Assembly: GCF_041296385.1 (NCBI RefSeq)
Contig: NC_091016.1
Span: 15,103,497 to 15,167,496 of the forward strand
DNA length: 64,000 nucleotides
Reading direction: 5' to 3'
Origin: Aphelocoma coerulescens
Taxonomy: Eukaryota > Chordata > Aves > Passeriformes > Corvidae
A model generated the notes under the pieces. It saw only the letters and a list, made by a program, of their open reading frames with translations. It did no database searches and was not told the origin of the DNA. Positions 40,801 to 53,200 of the stretch are shown here, one piece after another; within the stretch, counting starts at the first letter, position 1; each line of letters opens with the position of its first letter. Both the position numbers and the translations under genes were made by a program.

Positions 40801-43800
40801 AGGGACAAGACACCAAGTTACTCATACAAGAGCTATTACTGCTCAGTGCCTCAGTATCCTGTGGGTTTCTGTAACATCTGTGAAATCAGATCTTGGCAGA
40901 GAGACTGGAAAATGAACTGATTTCCCAATACTTGACCGTCGTATGTATTTTAGTTTTCCTTGTGCCTATCTGTTGCGGTTTTGGGGGTCTTGTTTGAGTT
41001 TAGACGCTGTTGCCTGCATTATCCTGCAAGCCTCCAGTCCTACCACTCTAATAAGCCAAGGCAAGCTTTTCCTGGAGACAGAACATGTGTGGGATGAACT
41101 GTGGTCCTTCACAGGGTCACCAGGGCTGGCAGTGACAAAGCAGGCAATCTGCTTCATTGGGAACCACTACAGAGCTACACCCCAGTGTGGGTTTCAGTAG
41201 CAGGGTATTATTAAGAGCTCCTTTCCTGCATGAAATACAAAAAGGAGGTCCCAAATTATCTTCATGCAAGCATGCAGTAAAGAACTGATCCTGCTGTCCT
41301 AATGAAGCTAATGCCTATAATGTAGAGCCTCCCAGGAGGCTGCTCTGCAGAGGTTCTGATGCGCCGGTGTCCCTTCATGCCAACAGCAAAGCTATTCATT
41401 TGGGAAGTCAAATGGGGACCAGGAAAACTCCAAACATCCCTTTGGCCCTGAATTCCAGCAAAGCTGTAGTCCAGCACTTCCTCTTCAGACAAGCAGCACA
41501 GAGCCAAGGGCTCCTGGGACTTTTGGGAAATGCCGATGCACATTCAGGCCTGTTGGGGGACTGGTGCGTAAGGACTGCACCTGCACAGCTTCTGGTGGAT
41601 GTCAGCTGGAGGTTTCCACAGACAACAACAGCTGTCAAGGCACTCAGCGTTCTCTTGACTTGCAGAGGCAGAGACACAGTTGAGGAGAGTCCATGCCAGG
41701 GCTCAGCCTTACCTAAGTGAGCCATGGATGCTTCCAGCGCTTTCACAGCTGCGGCATAAACCCCGGGGTCCTTTGAGTTTAGGTTGTTTGTTATTCCTTC
41801 AACCAAACAGATGATCACCGGGTTTAAGGCATCTTTCAGGACGCCTATGATTTCAGCCAGCACGTCCAGCGCCTTCTGCTTCACTTTCTTGTGCGTATCA
41901 CCAAGTCTCGGGACAAAATAATCAAAAATCTGTGAAGAGAACAAACAACATGAAAGCTGGATTAAAATGTCCTTGTTTGAGGAAGGGATGTAGAAATGAG
42001 CACTCAGCAATGTAAAAGATGAAAGTGATCCTTCCTGTCAGGTCAGCACTTGCTTGCACAATTTTCCTGTGGGCCACTCACTGGAATGGTTGCGCAACCT
42101 CATGCTGGTTGAAAGATTTTCATATATTTTGAAGAGGTTTGGGCGGGGACAGAATAGTTCCTATGGTGTTTCCCTCCACATTTAAATCATTAAATTAATC
42201 CCATTTATTGATGCAAAACAGTATCTTTGCTTTCCAAGTATGGAACCAGATATTTACAATGCCCGTTTTTCTACACAGTTGTCTCAAGTTCTGAGGGCAG
42301 TTATGATTTTGCCAAAACTATGGCTGGAGGAGATCCAGGTTTTGTTCCGTCTGTCTCAGAACCTGTGTCTGGAGAAGTGCAGGGCTCGGATCAACTCTTC
42401 CAGGATCCAGACCAATTGTCTACCTAGCAGGTAGACTTCTGAAATTTAATGTGCTGTACCGCTCTCATTAGAGCAGGTTCAGTCCCTTGACAGCCACATT
42501 ATCAGGCACCATTTTCTGGACAAAGGGAAAAAGCAGCTCCTGGGAGGAGAAGGAAGAGATCTGTCCCTAGCCATTTCCCTCCTTTTCCAAAGAGAAAAAA
42601 ACGACCCCCCCAAGAAGGGTGAGCACCGTCTTTACCAAGAGGAATAGGGATGCCGATGGAAACGAATAGCCAGAGTTGTGCCTGTGCAAGACAAGTCGGA
42701 GTTTACAGAAGTATCCTTTGAAAAAAATTGGTTTAAACCTGCCCAGCCTGATACTTCTCTTCCCCATCCAAACCCATTTTTTTGTCTAGAGAATAATTGC
42801 CACGCTTTCAGTGGCTGCATTCCCTTCACTTAACCCAAGTGGGAGTAGGAGACAGCAGAAGTTACACCAGCAGAAAACTCTGTCCTCATTTGATGAACAA
42901 CATCAATAGGCACCTGCCAGACAAATATATCTGGACTGAAATAACTTGTCCTGAAGCGTGGAGCTGAATTAAATATTTCAGGGTAAGAGGCACCAGCCTG
43001 TCCCACACAGCCAGGATGTAGTGCCAAGACACACTGAATTAACTTTCCTGCTACAGGCTTGGGAAAGGAGCTAAAGGAAAGGAACAATGAAGACACCCTA
43101 CATACTTGGACAGTGTTAGTGGAGACGAGCTGGGGGCTGGTTTTACACAGGTCTAGGAGGAGTGCCACTCCTTCCATCCGTGTCTTAAACTCCTTGGCTT
43201 CCAGGAGATTGTAAAGCTTCTGGAGTGGCTCCGTTTCTTTCACAGCCAGAGGTAACGTGACCTGGGCTTTTGGGCGGCATAGGAGGCGCTCATCAGAGGT
43301 AGACTTCACCCTGGAAAATAAAACCAAATTAGGACCTGTTGGTGATCATACCTTCAGTTAATTGTGAGCAGAACATCTTGCGGAGGTTTCCTAATGATGT
43401 GATTTCAAGCTAGAAAATCCTGATCTAAGAAACAATGTGAGACCTCATGACAATCTGTCATGGGTTAGCAAGCATAGTCCCGGAAGTTCTTGCAAAGGGG
43501 TGCTTACAGCTTCCTCTGTGACCTAACAGAACCTATCAGCTGGCCAGTTTGAATATGGACAATTCTTTAAGCCACTTAAAGTTGTGACCACCTCTGTGGC
43601 CCACACTTAAGAATAGGAAACCCCGAGGCAGACTCTCTCTCTCTTGTTTCCAGTGCTGGGACAGGTGGCTGCGGGCCCTGTGCAGGGGACAGCGGGCCCG
43701 GCCCAGGCCCTGCTCGGGCCAGGCCGGGCCAGGCCACGGCCATCCTGGAGCCGGTGGGCCCTGTTCCACCCACAGAACCCCCCCCTCCCCCTTCACAGCA

Positions 43801-46160
43801 GGGCTGTGGGCAGCCGGAGCGGCTGGGCTCCCCCTCTCCAGTGCTGCCAAGATTCAGCTAAAGCTGCACCGCTTTCTGGCAGAGGTCATGTGACCAACAG
43901 TGATAAGCCACATTCCAGCTGCAAGGCCTAGGTGAGATTAAGCCTTTTAGTGCTATGAAGAGCTGAAAACTGGAGGGAAGAGAAAGAGGAGATGCTTAAA
44001 GCTAAAATTCTGTTGTGAAGCTATGGTAGATCAGAGTACCCCTTGTAATTTCATGCAGGCATGGGGGGTGGAGCGTTCAACTTGTACTTGTGAGCAAAAG
44101 CACCTGCGCTGAGATAAGCAGATGCTGACGCAGCTGTAATTTCATGAGAAGTTTGAACAGGGAGAGATGGAAGTGATGAGGACTTTTGCTCCAAATGGAA
44201 AAGGAGAAAACCTCAGTTCCTAGAGATACTCCCAGAGATAATCCTAAAGAGGAAGATGAGGAAGACCCTTTGCTCCCAGGGAAGGAGAAGGGCCTCTATT
44301 CTTAGAGATGAAATGCTCCCAGAGATGGGTGAAGAGAACTTTTGTTTCTGAACGGCTCAACCTTAAAATTTTACCCCGGTAATTCAGGAGTGGACCCTCA
44401 AAAGCAGTTGTGGGAAAAGATGCAAGTCGGGGGGAAGGGACTGGCATGCGAGCAGAGAACCAACGCGGGCGGCTGGCTCGTTGTGATAATGTTTTCATAG
44501 CATGGGCAAGAGAGACTCCTCTTCCTAAATGGACTGAACAAGGTTATTATGGAAGTGGTAAACAGACTGAACATCTCAAGGGCTGTCTTTTTACATTGTC
44601 ACTGGGAGAAGACAGAAAGGTGGGGGGAGGAGAAGTGTTCTGAAGGTGTGGTAACTTTTTTTTTCTTCTTTTAGGTCTGTTAATAAACTTCTTTATATTC
44701 TTTCAAGTTTGGTGCCTGCTTTGCGTTTCTCCTAATTCTTATCTCACAGAAGGTAAACAGTAATGAGTATTTTGGACCAAACCACTACACTAAATTGGTG
44801 TTTCTGCCTGGTTACAAACCAATCCCGCTACACAATCATTACAGGAGACAATCTGCAAGCAACATTCTCACCAGTGCTTACTCAGGAAAACCAAGGATGA
44901 GATGCATCTCACTTATCTCCAGACAGCTTCCCAGGTACACATGTCGCACTGCTTTGTGAGGAAAGAGAGACGCTACTTCCAAGTTTAAATGCCTCGTCAT
45001 GAGGGAGGTGTGTGTCTTATAATAAGGAAACTCATCCCTCTGGAGAAGTGTCTCTACAGCAGGCATGACAATCTGGAAAAGTAGCTCAGATGCATCTGAA
45101 CAGATGGATAGGGGCATATCTGAAGGATCCAGAAAATCAGTAACAGGGATAAAAACAGAAGCCAGACATCCCAGCACTACGCTCACATGATTGCTTCCCT
45201 AGAGACTAGATCCACAGCTTAACAAGCCCACTGGGAACAACTCTCTTGGATCAGCCGGTCTCTTCCATGAGCATGGGAAGATCCTGACTATGCTACTGAG
45301 CCATGTGGTCACTCTCCTGCCAGCGCTGAGCATGACAGAGCTAAATAAATCCCCTCTGTTATCAGAGGACAACAGGTACAAGTAGCTCTCCCACTGGCAG
45401 GAAGAGACAGCAAGGACCAAATTCCTGTCTCAAATGCTGATTGCAGCACAGGGGGAAATAAACCAAACATGCTGCCCATCAAGCAAACGGTATGAAGGAC
45501 AGGAATGTCAAGACAAAACGTCCACATTGAGACACCTGTTGACCAAAGTTGCTCAGGAACTGGCTTGCTACTTACTACTCATCTTGGTACTGTCTGAGGG
45601 TAAGAAAACCATGATTCAGGAAGGCCAAACCACATGCATGGGAAGTGCTATTTTGGGGAACGGCATCTTGCTTCAAGACTGGGACTTCTCATCAAAACCC
45701 CCATCTGAAAAAGACTGCTCTCAGAGGAAAAAAACCCTGCTTGAATTTACTTGTCCCAAGTGAGGCAGTGGAGACATGGCCCTCTCACAGCCTCCACAGC
45801 ACTGTCCTTGCCACTGCACTGGATCTTCTGAGCTGCAACCGATGGGTGTCTTTTTGTCGCCCATTTTTTTGTGGAAACCCTTCCAGAGAAGTTGTGTTCA
45901 GAGTAATGCAGAAGGAGACATATTTTTTGATAGAGCATTTGTAGGGAAAGGAAACAATCTCTGGCACAGGTCATCTCCACCGGAAAGATTTTCCTGAGGA
46001 AGAGACATGTAAAGCTTGTCATGTGCTTTGTCACATCTAACTAAAGTGCTCAGTACCGTTTACTAGAAGGCAATGTGGCCTGGGGCTTCTTCGAGCCATC
46101 GCTCCTCTTCTTCACAGGCTCCTGGACAGATGGGTGCTCAGCCTTCTGCGTTTCCATCCC
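37853..46160 (-). CDS. TOGARAM2: TOGARAM2-like, C-terminal TOG domain and stop
   Basis: The exons are 46160-46057 (basic linker, VKKRSDGSKK), 43310-43106 (LQKLYNLLEAKEFKTRMEGV), 41929-41713 (IFDYFVPRLGDTHKKVKQKA ... NNLNSKDPGVYAAA), 40375-40289 (SLMKEFSHRRSELKGQAL) and 38106-37853 (VLWSFLGN ... AASQPPHVQENLSNIL, TAG). The set mirrors the last TOG domain of TOGARAM1/2, including the small exon at 40375-40289 that fills a gap otherwise left in the HEAT array. The exon at 46057 uses donor CG|GTACTG; a nearby GTAAAC would break the frame. The stop is at 37853-37855. Confidence 0.9.
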
Positions 46161-47248
46161 CTACAAAGGCATAAAGAAACCCCATGGATCTTTAGAATGT
46201 AAAATAGGAAATTACCTGTTTAAAACACAACTTAGAACCAGGATCGCTGCTACCAAGGCTTAGGCAAACATTTCAGAACTTACAGAAGAAAACAGGCCAG
46301 AGGTTCATTCAGTGATGCCAACTCTTTGTTTTCAATAGCCCAAGGCAGGTTGTGGCTGCTACCATACTGAGCAGCAGTCTAAAATCCCAAATGCATTACT
46401 CTTGAGCATAAATGGGAATAATGCAAACTGGTAGGGAACGAATGTTCTTAAAGGAAGCTGCAGAAAAATTTGGACTCTTTGGAGGTTGGCCCATTGTGTT
46501 AGAAGTTGATTTGGTTCCACACTCATTCTCCCTGTTGCTGCACAAAGGCACACTCCCTTCTATAATGGAGGTAAAAAGAATAAAAAAACCTCCAGGCAAA
46601 CAAATGATTTTCCACTGGATGCTGCTGAATTCACCAAGCTTCTTCCAGCTCCACAGGGCATGACAGCAGGGCAGTATTGCCAGAAGACAGACAGTAATTG
46701 TAGTAATTGGGATTGACTGGGACATCTTTTGTATATTTGGAAATTTTCTTGGCACTACTGCTTCCTGTGTCTTTTGCAAAGACTCTGTTATCTCCAGAAG
46801 CACTGTTCTCACTTAATTGCGTCACTGGGGGCAGAGTAGGGATAGTGGGGTGGGGGGTTATGCTTAAATGTAAACCCATTTTCTCCTCTTTCCCTTCCCT
46901 GTTTGTGGCCGATATTCAAAATATCCAATACTACACTTTTCCCCTAATACTATCTATCAGTTCCTTTGTGCTCTGCAGATGAACAGGTTGAGGATCAACA
47001 GTTCATTCCCAGGAGCAAAAGGATTCGGCAGAAAAGGAATGAGATAAGATTAGGTATGTTTGATCTCATATCAGCAGTGGCAATACTTGCACAAAGGAGA
47101 CATGTCTCCTACCAAGCACTTACTTTCTTCTTAATTCTTGTCAGAATATCTTCCAGGTCACGGGTGGAAAAAGATTGTTCCAAAAGCCTGTTAAATTGTT
47201 GGTGATTCAGCATCATTTTCACCATCTCCTGTCCATAGTGCCTAACAC

Positions 47249-47279
<31 letters not shown>

Positions 47280-50200
47280 GTGAACAAACAAAGGAGGAGT
47301 GTTAACAGAATAAGCTGATACCTTAAACTCAGCAGCTGCCATACCTGCATGAGAAGGCATTACCTACTCAGCAAAGAGAGAGATTTACCTCCACTTGTCA
47401 CTGCACAGTGCTGTCAGCTGAACACAAGAGGCAAGAGGAGAACGTGGGGCAACAGAAAAATACAATCTCACTCTGAAACTGTGGGTGCGCTTCTGTGGCA
47501 TCGAAGGATCCCAGGGAACAAGCGAAACACCTCTGCTTTGAGTCAGAGCTTATTAGCAGTGCCTTGCTGCCATTGCACAGTAATTTGCCTTTCTTTAACT
47601 GGCAGGGAAGCCAGGACCAAATGCCTCATGCTTGCTTTTGATTATTCTATACCATATGTATGCACAGGGGCAGCTAGTTGCTCATGCGTTCTTGGCAGCT
47701 ATTAATGGGAATTTAATCCTCAAAGTAAGGGGATTTTGGTGGTTTGGGTTGATTTTGCCACTAGGAAACCACAGTTTTCTTCAAGAAGCAATTTGGAGGT
47801 CATTCAGCCCCAGATAACAGCATTATAGAAATCTGCAGAAGAGGTTTAGAAAGACTGAATACATTGGCTAAAGATCCCTGGAATATTTCTAGGAAAGTCT
47901 TAAGTTAATGAGAAAGAGATGTATGGGATCCTTCAGTGATGAACATTAGCCAACATTTTGGCTTTGTCTTGTGCACCTAAGGCCAAGCAAAACTGTTTGA
48001 CTGCCTCATCTGATGGCTCTTTTGATCTCAGGAAAGACTCATTCCAGTCCCAGGAAGCTGGCAATGCTCCCTCTTGCGGGACAACCTCAGGTTCCCCAGC
48101 ACAGTCATTTCCCCAGACAAGCCAGGGCAGTGGTCACAGCACCAAGCCTGACAGAGCTCAAGAAGCATTTGGACAATGCTCTCGGGCACATGGAGTGACC
48201 CTTGGAGGGCCCTGCACACGAGCAGGAGCTGGACTCGATGACCCTGATGGGTCCCTTCCAACTCAGCGTATTCCGTGACTCTGTGAACCTCATCCACACA
48301 GTGAGGTAACTTAATATTTCCTTTAGCTTCCACTCTTCTGTGGTTTTGCCCGTTACAGCCAGACACCCAACAGTTTTCCTGTTTTAGGAGGGGAAATGAA
48401 GATCATTACCTCGTGTCCTCGTGACAGTCCTGAGCAAGCGTCCCTGCCGCGTGCGCCAGCCTCTCAGCCCTGGGCGTTCCTGCGAGCTTCGTGACTCCAG
48501 TTTTCTCCATCAAGGACAGGAGGAGTTGGGCCGCGCACTTCCGCACCTGGACGTGGCGGCTCCTGGGAAGAAGAGAGCAAACACTGGGGCACAGGGAGCA
48601 GAGGGACACAGCGCAGGCCTTGGCCAGAGCATGCTCCCTGTCATTGCTGGGGGAAGGAGGCCTGGATTCTCCCTGACACTTGGGACACCTGTAGAAGGTT
48701 CTGTCCTCAGAGAACCACAAAGTTAGCCCTGTACAGAAGGACTGCCTGCAAGCAAGAGCGAGGAACTCAGTCTCCCTGCACTATCTGATACTCAATGTCT
48801 TTCCCCAAATTCACTCGGAGAAAGAGGGAAATTAAAGACAAGCCAGGCTGACCCATCAGGGGCCAGCCGCTACACAGACAGCCGCAGCAGGATTGAGGAT
48901 ATTTCCACCCATTTACCCCCAAATCTGCAGACCTTGGGAAAAAAACAAATGCAGGCAAAACACGCTGTGGGACATGAAGTTGCAGAATATCCAGCAATGC
49001 AGCCGGTTTCTTCTGTGAGGCTTGGCAAGAGATACATCTGAACGTTTCCCCCTTTTCCAAAGCTGAGGAAAGGGTGGCAGTCAGTTTAGCCAGGTTGTCC
49101 TGTTCTAGAGAGTGTCTCTTGGGGACTATCAGGCCCAGCACCAACACTTAAGGCAGCACCTGGTTCAGCTGTCCCATGGCAGTCGGCCTGTGAAGGTGCC
49201 TGTACAGTGATTCATCATCTCAAGGCTAACATGAGACATCAGTTTGAATAGAAAGGGGGGCTCTAAGGCCAGGACAGTCATACAAGACTCCTCTTGGCAG
49301 GAGCTGCACCTGCTGTGCAGGCTGTGCCACACCCAGCACGTTGTCCCCCATGTGCTCCATGCCCCAGCAAGAACCCTCCTTACTTCTCAAGGGAATGGCA
49401 TAATGAGGATGCATGGTTTTTCCCAGGGCCTCTGTGGTTAGGGCTGTGAAATATCAAAGAGCGCTCACAGCTGCAGTTGCAATTGTCCCTCTTCCCACAA
49501 AACCACAGGGCTCTATCCTTAGCCTTTGCAGGCACTTTCACTTGCCCGCCATTCACCACATCTAGGCAACTCGGACAGACTGGGAGAACTCCAGGAAGCA
49601 GCAGCAAGCTGAGTCAGGGGAGGTTGAGGTTGGATATCAGGAAAAAGTTTTTCACCCAGAGGGTGGCTGGGCACTGGAACAGGCTCCCCAGGGCAGTGGT
49701 CACAGCACCAAGCCTGAGAGAGCTCAGGAAGCCTTTGGACAACGCTCTCAGGCACATGGTGGGACCCTTGGGGTGTTCTGTGCAAGGCCAGGAGCTGGAC
49801 TCGATGATCCTGATGGGCCCCTTCCAACTCAGCATATTCTACAGCTCTGTGATTCTGTCAACTAATGGGCTGCACGAGGGCAGAAATAGGTGACAAGAGG
49901 AAAGAAGTGAGGTTGATCGGAGAATCAAGTCACTGAGTTCACAGAAGATGCAGGATACAGGACCCTTCCCTCCCACCATTCCCATTCTCTCTCTCAGCCC
50001 TTCTCCCCCACACGCAATAGACGGTGAAGAATATCACTAAGACAAGAAGAACCTACTGGACTCCACTGTCCATGAGAGCAGTCATTGCTCGTGCAGGAGT
50101 CACATGCTCCACCATGACTCCCAGGGTCTGACTGGCTGCTTTCTGAACAAACTCTGGGGAGTTCCACACCATCTGGAGAAGGACCCGAGCAACCTCATCC

Positions 50201-53200
50201 ACCTCCGAGTCCATGTCCTTCTGCAAGGTCACAAAGAGCTCTCCAAGAGTGACGATTGCACAGTAAGACACCTTTGAGCGAAGGTTGGTCACCTGGGGAA
50301 GTCATGAGGGGAAACATAAGAATCACCTTGAAAAGAAAACCAGTTGCCTTAGACAAAAGTCCCAGGAAACGACAACACTTCCAGCTGTGTCCTGGGGAAC
50401 ACAGAAGCACAGGCAGAGCAGAAGAGCACAAGCACAGAAAGGCACTTACTCTGGCACCAACTTGTGCTAGGCCTCAGGCCTGCTTACTGCAGGCCTGAAA
50501 CATATTATTTCACTTAAAGTGTTCTACTTAACTCTTCTGTAATGTCCACTGCTTTGGTTTTAGGCCCTTTTATTCAAAAAACAAAGAAACAAATTAAAGC
50601 AAGGGCTGCTCTCAAACCATAAAGGCACAAGCCATAAAGACAAAGGAGTCATTTACTCCTGTTTGAAAAAGCAACAGCAGCAGCTGAAGCCCTCAGCCAG
50701 GAAACAGAAAACACAGGCTCAAGTCTACAGACTAATTGGCAGTGTTGAATCACAGCTTGGGCAGAGATTTGGACTGCAGCAAATAACATAATTGGTGTCT
50801 CCGTTTCTGCATTTGCACGTTGCATGATAATGGCAGCTCGCTCCAAGAGGAGAGTGCCCGAGAGTGCCCGACCTAGCAGTAAATAGAGCTACACGTGCAC
50901 ACAGATCCTATAGAGAGCTGACAGACATGAGAAATATAAGGTTTAGAAGCAGAAATGAAGGCAGTCCCTGAGCACACAGGGAGATGAACAGGCACATATC
51001 TACTCTACACACCGTGTATGAGGCACGGAGGACGATTCAGAACAATGTTCTTACCTCGTTGGTAAGTGCCAAGCAAACCTCACGAAGTCTACAAAGAAGG
51101 ACTTCTGAGTGGGACTCAGCCAGGTGTTTGATGCTGAAGAGTCCCTTCTCCTTCAGCTCCCTGAAAGGCAAGTACCAAAAAGATTGACTTTCTCTCCACC
51201 CAAGAACTAGGCAGCACCCTCTGAAATTACCAGGCTGGCGGCTCAGTCAAACAAAGGGAGGTGCTTTTCAGGCAGTACGTGATGAAATCGTGGCACTCGC
51301 TGCCACAGGTTGCTGTGGCTGTCAAAAGCATACACAAATCCAAGAGGCAAATAGAGGGGTTTCAGAGTCTTCGTTTGTGGCCGTTTAACAAGGCAGCCTT
51401 TCTGAAGTCTCTGGCACATGAAGTCCCTATGTCAGTGCTTCCTGGAAGCCGTGAGACCGTGCCATGCTGCTGTTTCTTGTCACCTCCCTGTGACTCTATG
51501 GCACAACTCAGTGCATTTCTCAGAAAGAAGAACTCCCTGTAGCTGCTCCTGGGACTCACATGCGGAAGGTCACAGGCAGACCCCGACTCCTGCCACTGCT
51601 GCCAGCAGTGGGGCCAGAGACAAATCTTACTCAGTCCCACTGGGCCCCGAGGCACCCAAATCTCTACACTCCAAACTGCTGCCATCCTGCTTCTGGCTTC
51701 AGCCAGCAAATCATCTTGTCCCACAGCTTTCTCTCTTCCCTCAAGATTTCCTTTGCAGCTCCACAGAGCAGCAGGCAAAGCGAGGAAACAGCACGGACCT
51801 GCTGCAGCTGGAGCACTGCTGCAGAGCAAGGCCAAGAAAAGGCTGCTCTCAAATCTTTATCCTCTCTCTGCTCTGGAGTGGTTTCACTGGTGCCCCTCGG
51901 CCCTCTGGGCTGTTGGGGCTCAGAGGCACTAGCAAGATACTCTCCTCACCTACCTTAACGCTAAGAGGGAGAAAGAGGGAACGGGGCCTTTCTTACCAGT
52001 CATCGCTGCTGAGCAAGGAGAGTGCCTCGAGCAAGGACTGCTGTGGCTCCAAAGAGGCTCCGTCCTTCTGCCCCTTCCCACGGAGCGGCTCCTCTCGGCG
52101 CTCGGCACCAGTGGCCGTCTGCGGGGTCACTGTAAGGAGAGGGTCAGCCCTGAGCGCTGCAGCCCCGGGCAAGGCACCCCGCCATGGAGTGGCCTGCAGC
52201 CCCATCTCCCAGCCAGGCTTCCATGAGGTACAAACTGGCACTGGCTCAGAGAATTCCCTGCTCTCTGGCTCCTTGCTTTCTCCCAGCCCCCCCCAGCTGG
52301 GCACAGCTCCTTGGCTAAACCTGACAATTGCCCACACAGCGCCAGCTCCCGAGTGCCACAGGTACCACAGCCAGCGGCACCTTCCTGAGGCCGCAGAGCT
52401 CCCACTCCCTGTGAGACAGTGCCCACCAGCAGGACTTGCTACCCCAGGAGGGACCCCTCAGCTGCCTCTCTTGTCTCAGCACCCTGATTTCCCCGAGCCC
52501 TGAGGACAGAGGCACTCTGCAACTCCCTGAGGAAAGACCTGCAGCTGCCTCGTGACAGCACCAAGCCGAGCCTGAACAACCGAGCCCTGCTGGGCCCGGC
52601 TGAATCCCCTCAGAGCAACTACCAGGGAACAGCGATACCTGACCCTTCACACCTCACAGCGCCTCTGTTCCCATTGACTTCAACTGCTCTAGACAGAGGG
52701 CAGCTGAGTGCACTTACATTTCAGCCTGCTATTGAGAAGGGAGTAGTTCATGGATTTTGTTCTTTCTAAGCATCAGGAATCTTTACTATTTCGGTAAAGT
52801 ACACACTGGCTGTATTTCAAAGATGCTGAGGTGAAATTTGTTTGCCATCAAATGGACTTGTGTGCACACTGTGCAAGCCTAAGCTTTCTCTTGTGGAAAA
52901 ATGGAATCTCTAGCCCAGATGGTTGATAAAAAAGCCTTCCAAATGCAAATTGATGATAAGAATACCTAAATACAGATGCAAATTGTGGGCAGACACAATC
53001 TCTTGATAGTCAGTTTACAAGGTATGAGAAAATTCAGACAGTAAATCCATTTCTTATGAAACCCATTTGTCATCAAAAGGACTGTTGATCATAAATTTCA
53101 TGTCATGCACTCAACAGATCGTTTTCTAATGTGTACATCGAAACATGTGAGCTGTCTCAAATGATGGAGTTTAAATATTGCACAGAATCTAGAATATTCA

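Noticed and set aside
43456..44832. Full endogenous retrovirus
   Set aside because: No gag, pol or env frames are present between the ends; the whole unit behaves as one LTR.
44878..45186. Minus-strand open frame of 102 codons between TOGARAM exons
   Set aside because: The 46057 and 43310 exons join in phase without it when donor CG|GTACTG is used, and the frame has no splice sites fitting the chain.
51418..52503. 361-codon plus-strand open frame
   Set aside because: It is antisense to a well supported TOG-domain exon (52129-51997), has no recognisable family, and lies in GC-rich DNA where long chance frames are common.
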